Below, piece after piece: positions 46,242 to 55,237 of a DNA stretch of 64,000 nt. This DNA is from Paracoccus yeei ATCC BAA-599 (GTDB lineage Bacteria > Pseudomonadota > Alphaproteobacteria > Rhodobacterales > Rhodobacteraceae): positions 1-64,000 of the forward strand of contig NZ_JHWH01000013.1 of the NCBI RefSeq assembly GCF_000622145.1, written 5' to 3'. Below the pieces are notes generated by a model. That model was not told where the DNA came from. It was given only the letters and a program-made list of their open reading frames with translations, and ran no database searches. Position 1 is the stretch's first letter, and the number at the start of each line of letters is the position of its first letter. Position numbers and translations under genes: made by a program.

Positions 46242-47498
46242 ATGTTGACCGATGCAGCACTCAAGTCTTTGAAACCAAAAGCAAAAATGTACAAGGTATC
46301 TGATCGTGACGGCATGTATGTGCGCGTTGCACCGTCGGGCGCCATCTCGTTCAGGCTCGACTATCGGCTGAACGGCAGGCGGGAGACCGTCTACCTCGGT
46401 AGGTATGCCCGTGACGGGATATCGCTCGCCAGGGCTCGCGAGCTGTGCATCGACGCCCGTCGGGCGATCGCCGAGGGGCGGTCCCCTGCCATCGAAAAGC
46501 AGAGGGAGAAGCGCCGGATCAAGGAAGCAAAGAGCTTCGGCGAATTCGGCGAGAAGTGGCTGACCAATGCGACCATGGCCGACAGCACGCGAGCGATGCG
46601 CCGCTCTATCTTCGAGCGCGAACTCATGCCTGTCTGGCGAAACCGTCTCCTGACAGAAATCACACCCGACGACCTGCGCGCTCACTGCGGCAAGATCGTC
46701 GAACGGGGCGCGCCTGCGACCGCCATCCATGTTCGGGATATCCTGAAGCAGATCTATGGCTATGCCATTCTGCACGGCGAGAAGGTCGCCAACCCAGCCG
46801 ATGATGTCGGTCCGGCCTCGATCGCCACCTTTACGCCAAAGGACCGTGCACTTTCGCCCACCGAGATCCGCATCATGTTCAGGCAGCTCGAGCATGTCGC
46901 GACGCTGCCGACGATCCGCCTTGGCATGAAACTTTTCCTCCTCACCATGGTCCGTAAGAGCGAATTGCAGGATGCAGTTTGGGACGAGATCGATTTCGAT
47001 AACGCCGTCTGGACCATTCCGAAGGAGCGCATGAAGCGGTCGAAGCCGCACAACGTCTACCTGTGCCGGCAGACGTTAGACATCATGATCGCGCTCAAGA
47101 CCTGCTCCGGCAACTCCCGATATCTGTTGCCGTCCCGGTACGATGCGGACGCGCCAATGTCTCGCGCGACCTTCAATCGGATCACCTACGCCGTCGTCGA
47201 GCGAGCCAAGAAGGAGGGGCTGCCGCTGGAGCCATTCACGGTCCATGATCTGCGGCGGACGGGCTCGACGCTGTTAAACGAGCTGGGCTTTAACAGCGAC
47301 TGGATCGAAAAGTGCCTGGCGCACGAGGACGGGCGTTCGTCGCGCGGCGTCTATAACAAGGCCGAGTATGAGGTGCAGCGTCGGCATATGATGCAGCAGT
47401 GGGCGGATACCGTGGACGCCTGGATCGACGGCCGGAAGTATGCCCCCACGCTTTTGCCGCAAGCTATGCCCTTGATGGAATTGGATCCCGCCCTTTGA
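46242..47498 (+). CDS. P4-type tyrosine integrase of the guaA island
   Basis: 418 residues. N-terminal DUF4102 arm-binding domain (about 1-85, LGRYARDGISLARAREL), core-binding domain (about 98-180) and catalytic domain with Arg238 (MVRKSELQDAVW), His335 and Arg338 (VHDLRRTGS), His361 (LAHEDG) and the nucleophile Tyr371 (GVYNKAEY). A strong AAGGAGG precedes the ATG. It should integrate and excise the element at the guaA 3' end. Its 3' end overlaps the convergent AlpA-like gene by 35 bp. Confidence 0.95.
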   Translation: MLTDAALKSLKPKAKMYKVSDRDGMYVRVAPSGAISFRLDYRLNGRRETVYLGRYARDGISLARARELCIDARRAIAEGRSPAIEKQREKRRIKEAKSFGEFGEKWLTNATMADSTRAMRRSIFERELMPVWRNRLLTEITPDDLRAHCGKIVERGAPATAIHVRDILKQIYGYAILHGEKVANPADDVGPASIATFTPKDRALSPTEIRIMFRQLEHVATLPTIRLGMKLFLLTMVRKSELQDAVWDEIDFDNAVWTIPKERMKRSKPHNVYLCRQTLDIMIALKTCSGNSRYLLPSRYDADAPMSRATFNRITYAVVERAKKEGLPLEPFTVHDLRRTGSTLLNELGFNSDWIEKCLAHEDGRSSRGVYNKAEYEVQRRHMMQQWADTVDAWIDGRKYAPTLLPQAMPLMELDPAL

Positions 47499-47754
47499 CC
47501 GGGCGGGATTTGCGCTTGTTGACGTCAGGGTGCTGTGCTCGACGGATCGGGGCAGCCCGCCGTGCCATTAGCCACGCCTCGACCTCGGCCAGGTCCCAGA
47601 CGATACAACGCGGCGAGAGCGCGAACCGACGGGGAAACTCGCCACGCTGCTCCATTTCATAAATAGTGCTGTCAGCCATCGGCACCATCTCCCGCAACTG
47701 CTGCCGCCGGATTGTTCTTCGAATTTGCGTAGTTTCGATCTTCTCCATGCTCAA
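47464..47754 (-). CDS. AlpA/Vis-like helix-turn-helix excisionase-regulator
   Basis: 96 residues. The pattern RRQQLREMVPMADSTIYEME then RGEFPRRFALSPRCIVWDLAEVEAWL is the AlpA (winged HTH, MerR-like) fold of P4-type islands, where it regulates the integrase and promotes excision. A GGAG lies just upstream of the start. Residues 70-96 are an extra basic tail. It overlaps the integrase gene tail to tail. Confidence 0.85.
   Translation of the reverse strand: MSMEKIETTQIRRTIRRQQLREMVPMADSTIYEMEQRGEFPRRFALSPRCIVWDLAEVEAWLMARRAAPIRRAQHPDVNKRKSRPVKGRDPIPSRA
47485..47509. terminator. Hairpin at the end of the integrase gene
   Basis: ATCCCGCCC (47485-47493) pairs perfectly with GGGCGGGAT (47501-47509), with the integrase stop codon inside the loop and TTGCGCTTGTT after it. 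It may stop transcription from either side. Confidence 0.5.
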
Positions 47755-48110
47755 TCTCCTGCATTGCTGAGGCGATTGAGAATGATAGATGCTGATATTG
47801 GAAGCCCCTTCGAAACGCCGTACGGTGTTTTCGGGCTATAGCGTACACATCGGCGGGTTCTTCCTGACTGGCTAGGTGCAGCGTAGGTGCGAACAGGCGC
47901 TGATGGATAAGCTCGAAACGTGTAGGCCCGCTACGACGGGACGCATTCAGCAAACGTGACTCCCTTTAAAATCCGGTTCCGAAAGGAGTGTTGGTTCGCT
48001 TCCGACCATCCGCACCACCTTCTTTAGAGGTTCGACGGGGCCGAGGTAGATTGCTCGCCGGCTCCAGGTAATGGTCGTAGTTGCATCTTCGGAAAGGCCT
48101 CCCGATGGGG
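47755..48110. other. Island gap without a recognisable gene
   Basis: 356 bp between the AlpA-like gene and the SnoaL-like gene. The open frames on either strand have no recognisable family and mixed coding character. Probable decayed DNA plus the AlpA promoter. Confidence 0.4.
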
Positions 48111-48593
48111 TTAGGCCGAGGCTGGGATCAGCCGGACGCCGAGCCGCTCCAGAAATAGGCGGCTGTCGTATTGCGCCCATTCCTCGATCAGAGTCCCGTC
48201 GGGTGCGTAGCCGAAGACGTTGTTGATGTTGAAAAACATCGGCTTACCGCTTGGTTGGATCGTTTCAACGGGCGAAGCCGTGAATGGCCTAGCGAAGATG
48301 CCCGAAAAGGTCGTGCGAGCGCCGAGATATTGTCGATCTTCGAAGATCTGCTGCCGGGTGACCGCAAAATCATCGAACGCCGCCCGGCAGGCCGCGAAGA
48401 AGTCCCAAAGCTCTTCGCGGGTCAACGCACCGCCGTCGGGACCGTAAAATCGGAAATCGGGGTGGAAGAATTTGCTCATTTCGGCCGCGTTCTCGCGAGC
48501 GATTCCGATCTCGCCAATCCGAATAAGCTCGCGTGCACGCTGCGACAGGGTGGGATCATCTGCTCTCAAATTGGTCTCGTTACCGACTGGCAT
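48111..48593 (-). CDS. SnoaL-like / nuclear transport factor 2 fold protein
   Basis: 160 residues. The body ARENAAEMSKFFHPDFRFYG through LIEEWAQYDSRLFLERLGV matches SnoaL-like ester cyclase/NTF2 proteins, an alpha+beta barrel that binds small ligands. The start at 48593 has AAAGGAG upstream; longer upstream frames are not needed. It is divergent from a LysR gene 118 bp away, a typical regulator-target arrangement. The reaction is unknown. Confidence 0.82.
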   Translation of the reverse strand: MPVGNETNLRADDPTLSQRARELIRIGEIGIARENAAEMSKFFHPDFRFYGPDGGALTREELWDFFAACRAAFDDFAVTRQQIFEDRQYLGARTTFSGIFARPFTASPVETIQPSGKPMFFNINNVFGYAPDGTLIEEWAQYDSRLFLERLGVRLIPASA

Positions 48594-48711
48594 GATCTGC
48601 TCCTTTTGGTTGACGGGCTCCCGCGATTGGGGCCGCCACGCAAACATGGACTTGTCGCATTGAAAGAAAAATACCAATAGTCGTGCACACCCTGTTCGAA
48701 GATTGCCACCT

Positions 48712-49620
48712 ATGCCTGAACCTGACCTGAAAGCCCTCCGCATCGCCCTCTGCATTGCCGATACCGGCAACTTCCGCGAGGCGGCCAAACGGCTCGATCT
48801 CGCACCATCGACCCTTAGCCACGCAATGACGTCGCTCGAGAGAGGTCTTGGATTTCGCCTCTTCAATCGAACGACCAGAAGCGTTGCGGTAACGCCCGAA
48901 GGGGCAGCCTTTCTGGCGAAGATCGAGCCGTTCGTCTCCGGCCTGGGAGAGGCGCTTGCAGCACCGATCCGCGGAGACGACCACGTTCGGGGAGTACTTC
49001 GAATCAATGCGCCTTTGTCAGCAGGGCTCTATCTTCTCTCAGAGATCATCCCGGCGTTCGAACTGCGTCATCCGCTGGTCGAGCTCGAGCTTCATCATGA
49101 AGAACGGCTCATCGATGTCGTCGCGCAGGGATGCGATGCCGGCATCCGGCTGAGCAAGACTGTCCCGGGCGACATGATCGGCGTGCGGTTCGGCAAGCCT
49201 CTCCGCTGGATCGCCGTAGCCTCGCCCGACTACATCGAGCAACGCGGCCGCCCCGAGCATCCGAACGATCTCATGACTCACCGCTGCATACGCATCCGTA
49301 TGCCCGACCGACGCCGGTACATGTGGGAGTTCTCCTGCGGCGACGACGAGCTCGAATTGGATGTGCCCGGGCAACTCACGCTCGACCGGATGGTCCTCAT
49401 GGTTGAAGCCGCGCTAGCCGGGCTCGGCATTGCCTACGTCCTGAGAGACACAATCGAGGCGCGGCTCGCCGCTGGCGAGCTCGTCGACTTGTTCCCGGGG
49501 TGGACCGCCGAGGAAGAAGGGTACATGCTCTACTATCCTGGCCGCCGTAGCCCTCCACCGCAATTGACGGCTTTCATCAGGTTTCTGCGGTCATACGATG
49601 CGCATGCCGCGAGATCGTAA
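48712..49620 (+). CDS. LysR family transcriptional regulator (first of three on the island)
   Basis: 302 residues. The N-terminal winged HTH (FREAAKRLDLAPSTLSHAMT, about 20-39) is followed by a LysR substrate domain. The C-terminal half shares HRC, WEF-CGD and YYxGRR-PPxLxAFI blocks with the LysR at 58545, so the two are same-subgroup paralogues. The start at 48712 is an ATG; a TTG at 48703 would add three residues. It likely controls the divergent SnoaL-like gene. Confidence 0.92.
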   Translation: MPEPDLKALRIALCIADTGNFREAAKRLDLAPSTLSHAMTSLERGLGFRLFNRTTRSVAVTPEGAAFLAKIEPFVSGLGEALAAPIRGDDHVRGVLRINAPLSAGLYLLSEIIPAFELRHPLVELELHHEERLIDVVAQGCDAGIRLSKTVPGDMIGVRFGKPLRWIAVASPDYIEQRGRPEHPNDLMTHRCIRIRMPDRRRYMWEFSCGDDELELDVPGQLTLDRMVLMVEAALAGLGIAYVLRDTIEARLAAGELVDLFPGWTAEEEGYMLYYPGRRSPPPQLTAFIRFLRSYDAHAARS

Positions 49621-50331
49621 TCGAAACCGTGAAGTCGTCGACGATTGGACGTAATTCCATTGGCCGCTCTTCGGCTTCAGATGATCGTTGATCTCCACCC
49701 AGTAGCCGTCTGGATTTCAGCGCCATGCAGCCATCGACCGGCAGTCCGGCGCGCGTGATGAGACTGCTTTCCTCACTGGCGAGGAATACCGCCCCCCAAA
49801 GCGACCTCGCCGGCCCGCCCCATGTGGCCGAGCGGCATCAGCATTGTCAGCGTCTCGCGCACCTCGGCGGCTGCGGCTGCTATAAGCTCAGACCTCGGGT
49901 TCTATCGATCCATCGTCCTGTGACTTAGACAACTGTCCTCACCGCCTAGGTGACGAGCTCATCAGCTCACAACCAGATGCTGGCTGATGTGGCCTCCGCG
50001 GAAGCATGGAAGTTGGCGCAATCCTTGTCGCAGCGGGCGCTATGGCGCTGAGGTGCTGATCTTGTGCCCGACTCGGAACACGGCAGGCTGAACCGTGCTG
50101 TCCTGACCTCCTTTTCTGCGATGAGTAATCAGCACCGCGCGTGCCCGCTACCGATGTATGAAGCCATTCCTCCCGATCGAGCTTGTGCTGGGCCTGTGGG
50201 CGTGAGACCGTGAAGATTCGCGAGTTACCGCCAATGGCATCGCCCTCGCATTATCTGACAAGGACGTGCCAAAAGTGTTTAATGGTGAAGATCGGCCACG
50301 GCGTTCATCGTGCCGTGGAGCGGGAGGCCGC
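49621..50331. other. Decayed DNA between two LysR genes
   Basis: About 710 bp without an intact gene. Frames are short and interrupted on both strands. One short stretch on the minus strand (49967-50040) resembles a transposase C-terminus. The region looks like remnants of earlier insertions. Confidence 0.5.
49967..50040 (-). pseudogene. Possible IS5-type transposase C-terminal remnant
   Basis: The minus strand reads RCDKDCANFHASAEATSASI and WL then stop, which resembles the RYDK...NFLA...IWL tail of IS5-group transposases. Only about 24 residues remain and the rest is lost. Resemblance is weak. Confidence 0.3.
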
Positions 50332-51291
50332 TTAGGCTTTATAATGCTTGCTGGCGAAAGCAGTAGTTTTTTGCCTTCCAGGAGCGCCGCGTACTTTCCG
50401 CGAGACGCCGCTCGCGATTGACATCAGGTGCTTCAATGCTGGGTTCGAGTTCGTCGAGGACCATACCGCGCTCACGGGAAGGTCACCCTCCGGGCAAACC
50501 ATTCGTTTGAAGACGACGCCGGGCCATTCGATCCCAAAGGTCGACTCGCTGGAGACGGTCAAGCCATATCCAATGGCCACAAGATTCATCAGGCTGTCGC
50601 GACCGACGTCATGCACGTCGATTGTTGGGCTGAAGCCGAGCCGCGCTAGCCGCTGTATGAGGTAGTCACGAACCTCCGGTCCCAGCCCGCCGCTGCTGAC
50701 CACAAAACACTCGTTGCTAAAGTCAGCCCATATGAGATCGTCCCGCTCAGTCAAAGGGTGGGTATCAGGCAACCCAAGAAATACCCCTTCGGACCAAAGC
50801 ACAACCGACTCATGCCCCGGGATTGAATATGTTCCTGTGATGAACACGATATCGACTTCACCGCTCGTCAGCCACTGGATATTCTCCTGTGAGGTTCCTT
50901 CGCGTATGTGTACCTTGATGCTTGGATAACTCTGATGGAACTGACGAAATATGCGGTTGAAATGGTCAGCTGCTAGTGCGGTCAACATTGCGATCCTGAT
51001 CTCGCCGCGATCGCCGCGCTGTGTAGACACTGCAAACCTGATCGCCTGCTCGAAATGCCCCACGCCCATGGCTGCTTGCTTCAAAAACTCAGAACCGACT
51101 TTGGTCACTCGGACACCGTGATAATTCCGCTCAAAAAGACTAAAGCCGATTTTGTGCTCCAGAATTGAAATACGTCGGCTGACAGTGGACTGTGGCACGC
51201 CGAGAACCTGAGCGACGCGGCGAAAGCTCCCGTACTCGGCAGCGACCATCGCGTAACGAAGGTACCGAAGGTCGAGAGACATATCTGGCAT
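50332..51291 (-). CDS. LysR family transcriptional regulator (second on the island)
   Basis: 319 residues. The HTH FRRVAQVLGVPQSTVSRRIS (about 23-42) is followed by a type-2 periplasmic-like domain with REGTSQENIQWLTSGEVDIV. This is a different LysR subgroup from the other two on the island. The start at 51291 (MPDMSLDLRYL) has an alternative at MSLD. It has no divergent partner; the same-strand hydrolase gene lies 340 bp upstream. Target unknown. Confidence 0.9.
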   Translation of the reverse strand: MPDMSLDLRYLRYAMVAAEYGSFRRVAQVLGVPQSTVSRRISILEHKIGFSLFERNYHGVRVTKVGSEFLKQAAMGVGHFEQAIRFAVSTQRGDRGEIRIAMLTALAADHFNRIFRQFHQSYPSIKVHIREGTSQENIQWLTSGEVDIVFITGTYSIPGHESVVLWSEGVFLGLPDTHPLTERDDLIWADFSNECFVVSSGGLGPEVRDYLIQRLARLGFSPTIDVHDVGRDSLMNLVAIGYGLTVSSESTFGIEWPGVVFKRMVCPEGDLPVSAVWSSTNSNPALKHLMSIASGVSRKVRGAPGRQKTTAFASKHYKA

Positions 51292-51631
51292 GCGTTCCGG
51301 CCTCCTTGATACTGCTCGTGTTCGCCGTGGGTCTCTTTGGCCGGTTTATCGTCCACCTGCCACGCACTGAGCGGGCTGTTCCCAGGAATGGGTTCGGTCT
51401 CAGAGGAATGCATCGCGCAATCCTCTGAGATGATCAGGTAGGGGTTCAATACAGACGACCGATAGTCGAGCTCTTCGCCTTTGAACTGGCGATCCATCGA
51501 GACCAGTTGCCCGAACGGCTGGGATTTCCAGTTGTACGAATTTGGCAGACGCGTCGCCTTTCAGTCTCGCCCGCAAAGTGAGACCGAAATCGATCCTTGC
51601 GATGATCCTTGCATTCCTCCCACAAGAGCGC
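51292..51631. other. Gap between LysR and hydrolase genes with a possible gene fragment
   Basis: 340 bp. The minus strand carries about 60 codons (near 51380-51570) reading YNWKSQPFGQLVSMDRQFKG then EELDYRSSVLNPYLIISED, which looks protein-like but has a stop at its start and no family I can name. It may be the decayed end of a lost enzyme gene. Confidence 0.35.
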
Positions 51632-52414
51632 TTAGCCGTGACCTGCAGCTTCCAGAATAAGCTCGCTGACTTCGCGCGGGCGCGAGATTATCGAAAGGTG
51701 ACTGGCGGGCAGTTCTATCGTCTGTGCTCCCATCCTCTTGGCCAGATATCTCTGCAACTCCGGGTTGATGGTACGGTCCTCGGCCGATACCGCATAATAG
51801 GCAGGTTTCGACCGCCAGGCTGCATCTGTGACTCGTCCTTCGAGCAAGGTTTTTTGGAAAGGATACTGCGATGCATAAAGAACCTTCGCCCTCGCGGGAG
51901 GGACGTCGCCGGCGAAATCACGCAAGAACGCTTCTTCAGAGAGCCTGCCTTCATCACCATCATAGACGATGCCTGCGGTGGCGGGAGGAGTGGGGTAATT
52001 TTTGGCAAGCGCTGCAAAGTCTTCGTTCGCATCGGGTGCGCGAGCGGCGATATAGACAACGGCCGAGACATTCTGATGCATCCCGGCCTGGGTGACGATC
52101 ATTCCACCGAATGAATGACCGACCAAGACCGTTGGACCGTCCTGGCGGGCGAGCACGCGTTCTGCGGCTGCAACCGATTGAGGCAGGGTCGTCAGGGGGT
52201 TTTGGACGGAAGTGACGTTGAGCCCCTTCGGCTGCAAGAGGGATATGACATCGTTCCAACAAGAGCCATCGGCAAAGAGGCCGTGAACGAATACAATATT
52301 CCGGGCCTTAGGCGGACGACCTAATGCGGGAGCTGCCATGCCCTTCGTCATAATGAGGGTAGCCGCCACTCCTCCGATGAAAGTAGCCGAGAATGCGCGC
52401 CGGTTCATTACCAT
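51632..52414 (-). CDS. Alpha/beta hydrolase, exported (Tat-like signal)
   Basis: 260 residues. The N-terminus MVMNRRAFSATFIGGVAATL resembles a twin-arginine or hydrophobic export signal. VFVHGLFADGSCW is the oxyanion loop, GHSFGG the nucleophile elbow, and ASHLSII the catalytic His block. AAGGA precedes the ATG by 8 nt. A periplasmic esterase/lactonase-like enzyme is inferred. It belongs to the same minus-strand run as the small membrane protein and GST genes. Confidence 0.85.
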   Translation of the reverse strand: MVMNRRAFSATFIGGVAATLIMTKGMAAPALGRPPKARNIVFVHGLFADGSCWNDVISLLQPKGLNVTSVQNPLTTLPQSVAAAERVLARQDGPTVLVGHSFGGMIVTQAGMHQNVSAVVYIAARAPDANEDFAALAKNYPTPPATAGIVYDGDEGRLSEEAFLRDFAGDVPPARAKVLYASQYPFQKTLLEGRVTDAAWRSKPAYYAVSAEDRTINPELQRYLAKRMGAQTIELPASHLSIISRPREVSELILEAAGHG

Positions 52415-52464
52415 TTTCGATTTCCTTTCCAAGCGTAGGTTAGTGTCGCTTCCGGGATGATTCT

Positions 52465-52740
52465 TCAGAGCTCCGAACGAGGCCGCAGGAACCAGTCGAA
52501 ATGTTTTGCTATCAACGGGCTCACAACAAAGACAATAAGACCTACTGTGACGGGCGTCAGAACCAGTGTTCGATGCCACAATGCCCAGTTGTCGGCTAAC
52601 GGACTCAACATATATAGTAGGAGTGTCACGATAGGATAAACGAATACAATCATGATGATTGTCATTCTGATCTTGGACGGCTTGATGGGAACGGCAGTAG
52701 TGTCGTCCTGTGCCTTTATATTCTTCGATTTGCAGATCAT
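52465..52740 (-). CDS. Two-helix membrane protein resembling the C-terminal domain of COG3224 ABM enzymes
   Basis: 91 residues with two membrane helices (about 26-50 and 60-84): VFVYPIVTLLLYMLSPLADN, then LVLTPVTVGLIVFVVSPLI, and a closing W-x-RP motif. This layout is the membrane domain found fused to antibiotic-biosynthesis-monooxygenase domains in COG3224. Here the enzyme half is absent from the gene. The start at 52740 is an ATG; TTG 52749 would add three residues. Confidence 0.6.
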   Translation of the reverse strand: MICKSKNIKAQDDTTAVPIKPSKIRMTIIMIVFVYPIVTLLLYMLSPLADNWALWHRTLVLTPVTVGLIVFVVSPLIAKHFDWFLRPRSEL

Positions 52741-52769
52741 AGCTCTCAATTTGCCAAGATAACCAGGTC

Positions 52770-53423
52770 TTAGTATTCGGCGCTCGGCCGCTGGCGAAAA
52801 TTCTTGTACCAGACGTCAAGGCGCGGATGAGTCGAGCCGAAGGGTTGGTCGAACCTCTCTCGGCATGTTTGAAAAATTGAAAATACTGTGCAGTCCGCGA
52901 TCGTAGGTCGGTTTCCTGCAAGGAACTCGTTATCGCCGATCGTCGTCTCCAGAACATTCAATATTTCGGTGATGTATCCAAAGAGTTTGGAAGCGACCTC
53001 CAGTGAAGGCGACGGCTCCTTGGCAGGAAATGATTGGGTGACATTCCAAAGCCAAAGTTGAGCCCTAACCACCAGATCGGTTCCCAGGCGCTCGAGCGAA
53101 CGTATTTTCGCGCGAGAAATGGCGTCCGTCCCGATCATTGGCTTGTCGGGATAGAGTTCCTCCAGATACTCGACAATGGCGGCCGAGTCTGTGATCGGCA
53201 CACCCTCGTCCGTGACGAGGGTCGGAGCACGTCCGCTCAGATTGATCGCGAGGTACTCGCGCGATTTGTGCTCTCCGCTCGCGTAATCAAGTTCATATCG
53301 CGGAACGTCGATGCCCTTTTCGTTCAGGTAGATGATTACGCGCCGCGGGTTCGTCCCCTTTTGAAACTGGTAGAGTAGCATTCCATCCAACCTTCCGACT
53401 TTCGGAATTTCGTTACTAGCCAT
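52770..53423 (-). CDS. Glutathione S-transferase family protein
   Basis: 217 residues. N-terminal thioredoxin domain: LLYQFQKGTNPRRVIIYLNE, DYASGEHKSREYLAINLSGR, APTLVTDEGVPITDSAAIVE; then a helical C-terminal domain with LAGNRPTIADCTVFSIFQ. It probably conjugates glutathione to electrophiles. The start at 53423 is ATG. It is divergent from the XRE/MmyB regulator at 53505 over an 81-bp gap. A broken homologue of its N-terminus is at 56226-56361. Confidence 0.9.
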   Translation of the reverse strand: MASNEIPKVGRLDGMLLYQFQKGTNPRRVIIYLNEKGIDVPRYELDYASGEHKSREYLAINLSGRAPTLVTDEGVPITDSAAIVEYLEELYPDKPMIGTDAISRAKIRSLERLGTDLVVRAQLWLWNVTQSFPAKEPSPSLEVASKLFGYITEILNVLETTIGDNEFLAGNRPTIADCTVFSIFQTCRERFDQPFGSTHPRLDVWYKNFRQRPSAEY

Positions 53424-53504
53424 GTCCAAGAGCCTACCGACAAGTTATCGTGTTACAATGTGTTTTTTATGCTATTACTAATGTAATGCGTTGAGAGGAG
53501 AGAA
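53424..53504. promoter_or_regulatory. Divergent promoter region between GST and XRE genes
   Basis: 81 bp, AT-rich (GTTACAATGTGTTTTTTATGC region), between a minus-strand GST and plus-strand regulator with GAGAGGAGAG before its ATG. Must hold both promoters and the likely operator. Confidence 0.5.
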
Positions 53505-54299
53505 ATGGCGTCTGATCGTTTAACGCGCGTTCCCGCCAGAGAGGCGCTTGCGGATTTCATCCGCAAATGCCGAGAACGCATTTCGCCTGAATCGCTTGGG
53601 TTGCCGCAGGTGCGCCGTCGGCGAACCAGAGGCCTTCGCCGCGAAGAAGTCGCCGCGCTGGCAGGTGTCGGTTTGACGTGGTATACTTGGTTTGAGCAGG
53701 GACGCGACATAGCGGTATCGGATGATTTCCTGCATCGATTGGCGCGAGGACTTCGGCTCGACCGAGCCGAAAGGGAGCATCTTTTTGCACTAGCCGGCCG
53801 CGAGACATTCGTGGATGGAACTGAAAGTGCTGAACTTCCTCAGTCGCTCGTAAGAATGATCAATGCTCTCGATCAAGCCGCCTACATCATGAACAATTCC
53901 TGGGATATCCTTGCGCATAATGAGGCGGCCAGTCTTTTGTTCGAAGACTTTAAATTGCCGCGAGCGAATATGCTTCGCATTGTCTTCTTTTCCGAGCATT
54001 ACCGGCAAAGGATTCAAGACTGGCAGTTCGCCGCGAGGCTTGTCCTGCTCAAGGCACGCCACGACTATCTGACGGGCGGGAAGAGCCCAATTTTGGGCTC
54101 CATCCTCAACGAGGTTCTTCAAGCCGTTCAGCAAACCAAGGAATGGTGGGATGATGCCGAAATCTACCGGATCGGCGATACCGACATCACGCTTCGCGAT
54201 GGACAGGACAGTTGGCAAAGCTATCGCATCAATATCCTCGTCTCTGAGGACAGGCCCGGACTGCGCGTCGCCTTCTACGATGCAAAAGCCATAGCTTGA
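53505..54299 (+). CDS. XRE-family regulator with MmyB-like ligand domain
   Basis: 264 residues. An N-terminal helix-turn-helix (RTRGLRREEVAALAGVGLTW followed by YTWFEQGR, about 42-70) precedes the MmyB-like PAS/ligand domain (about 105-260, with WDILAHNEAA and LLFEDF). Members of this group often control an adjacent oxidoreductase or transferase gene, here the divergent GST. The ribosome site GGAG is close to the ATG. Confidence 0.9.
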   Translation: MASDRLTRVPAREALADFIRKCRERISPESLGLPQVRRRRTRGLRREEVAALAGVGLTWYTWFEQGRDIAVSDDFLHRLARGLRLDRAEREHLFALAGRETFVDGTESAELPQSLVRMINALDQAAYIMNNSWDILAHNEAASLLFEDFKLPRANMLRIVFFSEHYRQRIQDWQFAARLVLLKARHDYLTGGKSPILGSILNEVLQAVQQTKEWWDDAEIYRIGDTDITLRDGQDSWQSYRINILVSEDRPGLRVAFYDAKAIA

Positions 54300-54404
54300 G
54301 CGGACAATTCGGATACGTAAATTTCTTCTTCCGGCGCGCTTACTGGTTAGGAGGGGCCTGCGCGACAGGGAAATTCACTGTGCTAACCGCAAGCGCCGGG
54401 ATGT

Positions 54405-55142
54405 TCACGCCTGCGCGGTCGGGCGAATGACGATATCGCCGACATCGACATGAGCGGGCTGTTCTATTGCGAAAGCGATAGCTCGCCCGATCGCGTCGGG
54501 GCTGATCGCCATCTCGTCCATGCTAGCGGCGATTTCGGCTTTGATCGTATCGTTCGTCATCGAGTCCGTGAAGTTCGTCTTGATGAATCCGGGTGAAACA
54601 TTGGTGACTCGCAGATTTGGCCCGGCTTCCTGACGCAGACCCTCGGCAATGGTGCGCATTGCATTCTTGGTGCCTGCATAGACGGCCATGGTGGGGCTGA
54701 TAGTGATGCCTGCCGTCGACAAGGTGTTGACGATATGGCCGAAACCTTGGCGGCGAAAGACGGGCAAGGCGGCGGCAATGCCGTAGAGCGGTCCCTTGAT
54801 ATTGACGTCAATCATCTCTTCCCAATCCTCGACGCGCAACTCGTCCATCAATGAGATGGGTCCTATGCCTGCATTGTTGATGAGAACGTCCAGTTTCCCG
54901 AAAGTGTTGGAGGCCAGTGCCACAAGGGCTTCAAGATCAGATCGCTTTTTGACGTCTAGAGACAGATGGGCTGCTTCACCACCATTATTGGCAATCTTCT
55001 TCGCAAGCGCCTCCAAGCGTTCTTGCCGCCTAGCGCCGAGCACGAGCCTCGCACCGCGCTCTGACAGTATCAGCGCGGTCGCCTCTCCTATACCGCTGCT
55101 TGCGCCCGTGATGGCGATCACCTTGTCCTTGATCGATGACAT
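54405..55142 (-). CDS. Short-chain dehydrogenase/reductase
   Basis: 245 residues. Cofactor motif GASSGIG (13-19), NNAG at 89-92, catalytic Ser142, Tyr155 and Lys159 (STAG...YAGTK). It is a classical SDR that uses NAD(P)H; Arg-rich GARRQERLE after beta 2 favours NADPH. The substrate is unknown. It is divergent from the AraC gene at 55238 over a 95-bp gap. Confidence 0.93.
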   Translation of the reverse strand: MSSIKDKVIAITGASSGIGEATALILSERGARLVLGARRQERLEALAKKIANNGGEAAHLSLDVKKRSDLEALVALASNTFGKLDVLINNAGIGPISLMDELRVEDWEEMIDVNIKGPLYGIAAALPVFRRQGFGHIVNTLSTAGITISPTMAVYAGTKNAMRTIAEGLRQEAGPNLRVTNVSPGFIKTNFTDSMTNDTIKAEIAASMDEMAISPDAIGRAIAFAIEQPAHVDVGDIVIRPTAQA

Positions 55143-55237
55143 CTGCTGCTCCTTGGCTTTTGCCCAAGGATTGCACGGACTAGAAGGAGTATATATGCTG
55201 AATGCTCCTCTTTTTCGTCGCGATCGTCCAGAACATC

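Noticed and set aside
46039..46260. Minus-strand frame across the TGACGGTACTTTT repeats
   Set aside because: Spans the integrase ribosome site and the inverted repeats, which explain the region better.
47672..47953. Minus-strand frame upstream of the AlpA-like gene
   Set aside because: Overlaps the AlpA start and ribosome site, with no family resemblance.
51542..52114. Plus-strand frame opposite the exported hydrolase
   Set aside because: The minus-strand hydrolase has signal, nucleophile elbow and His block.
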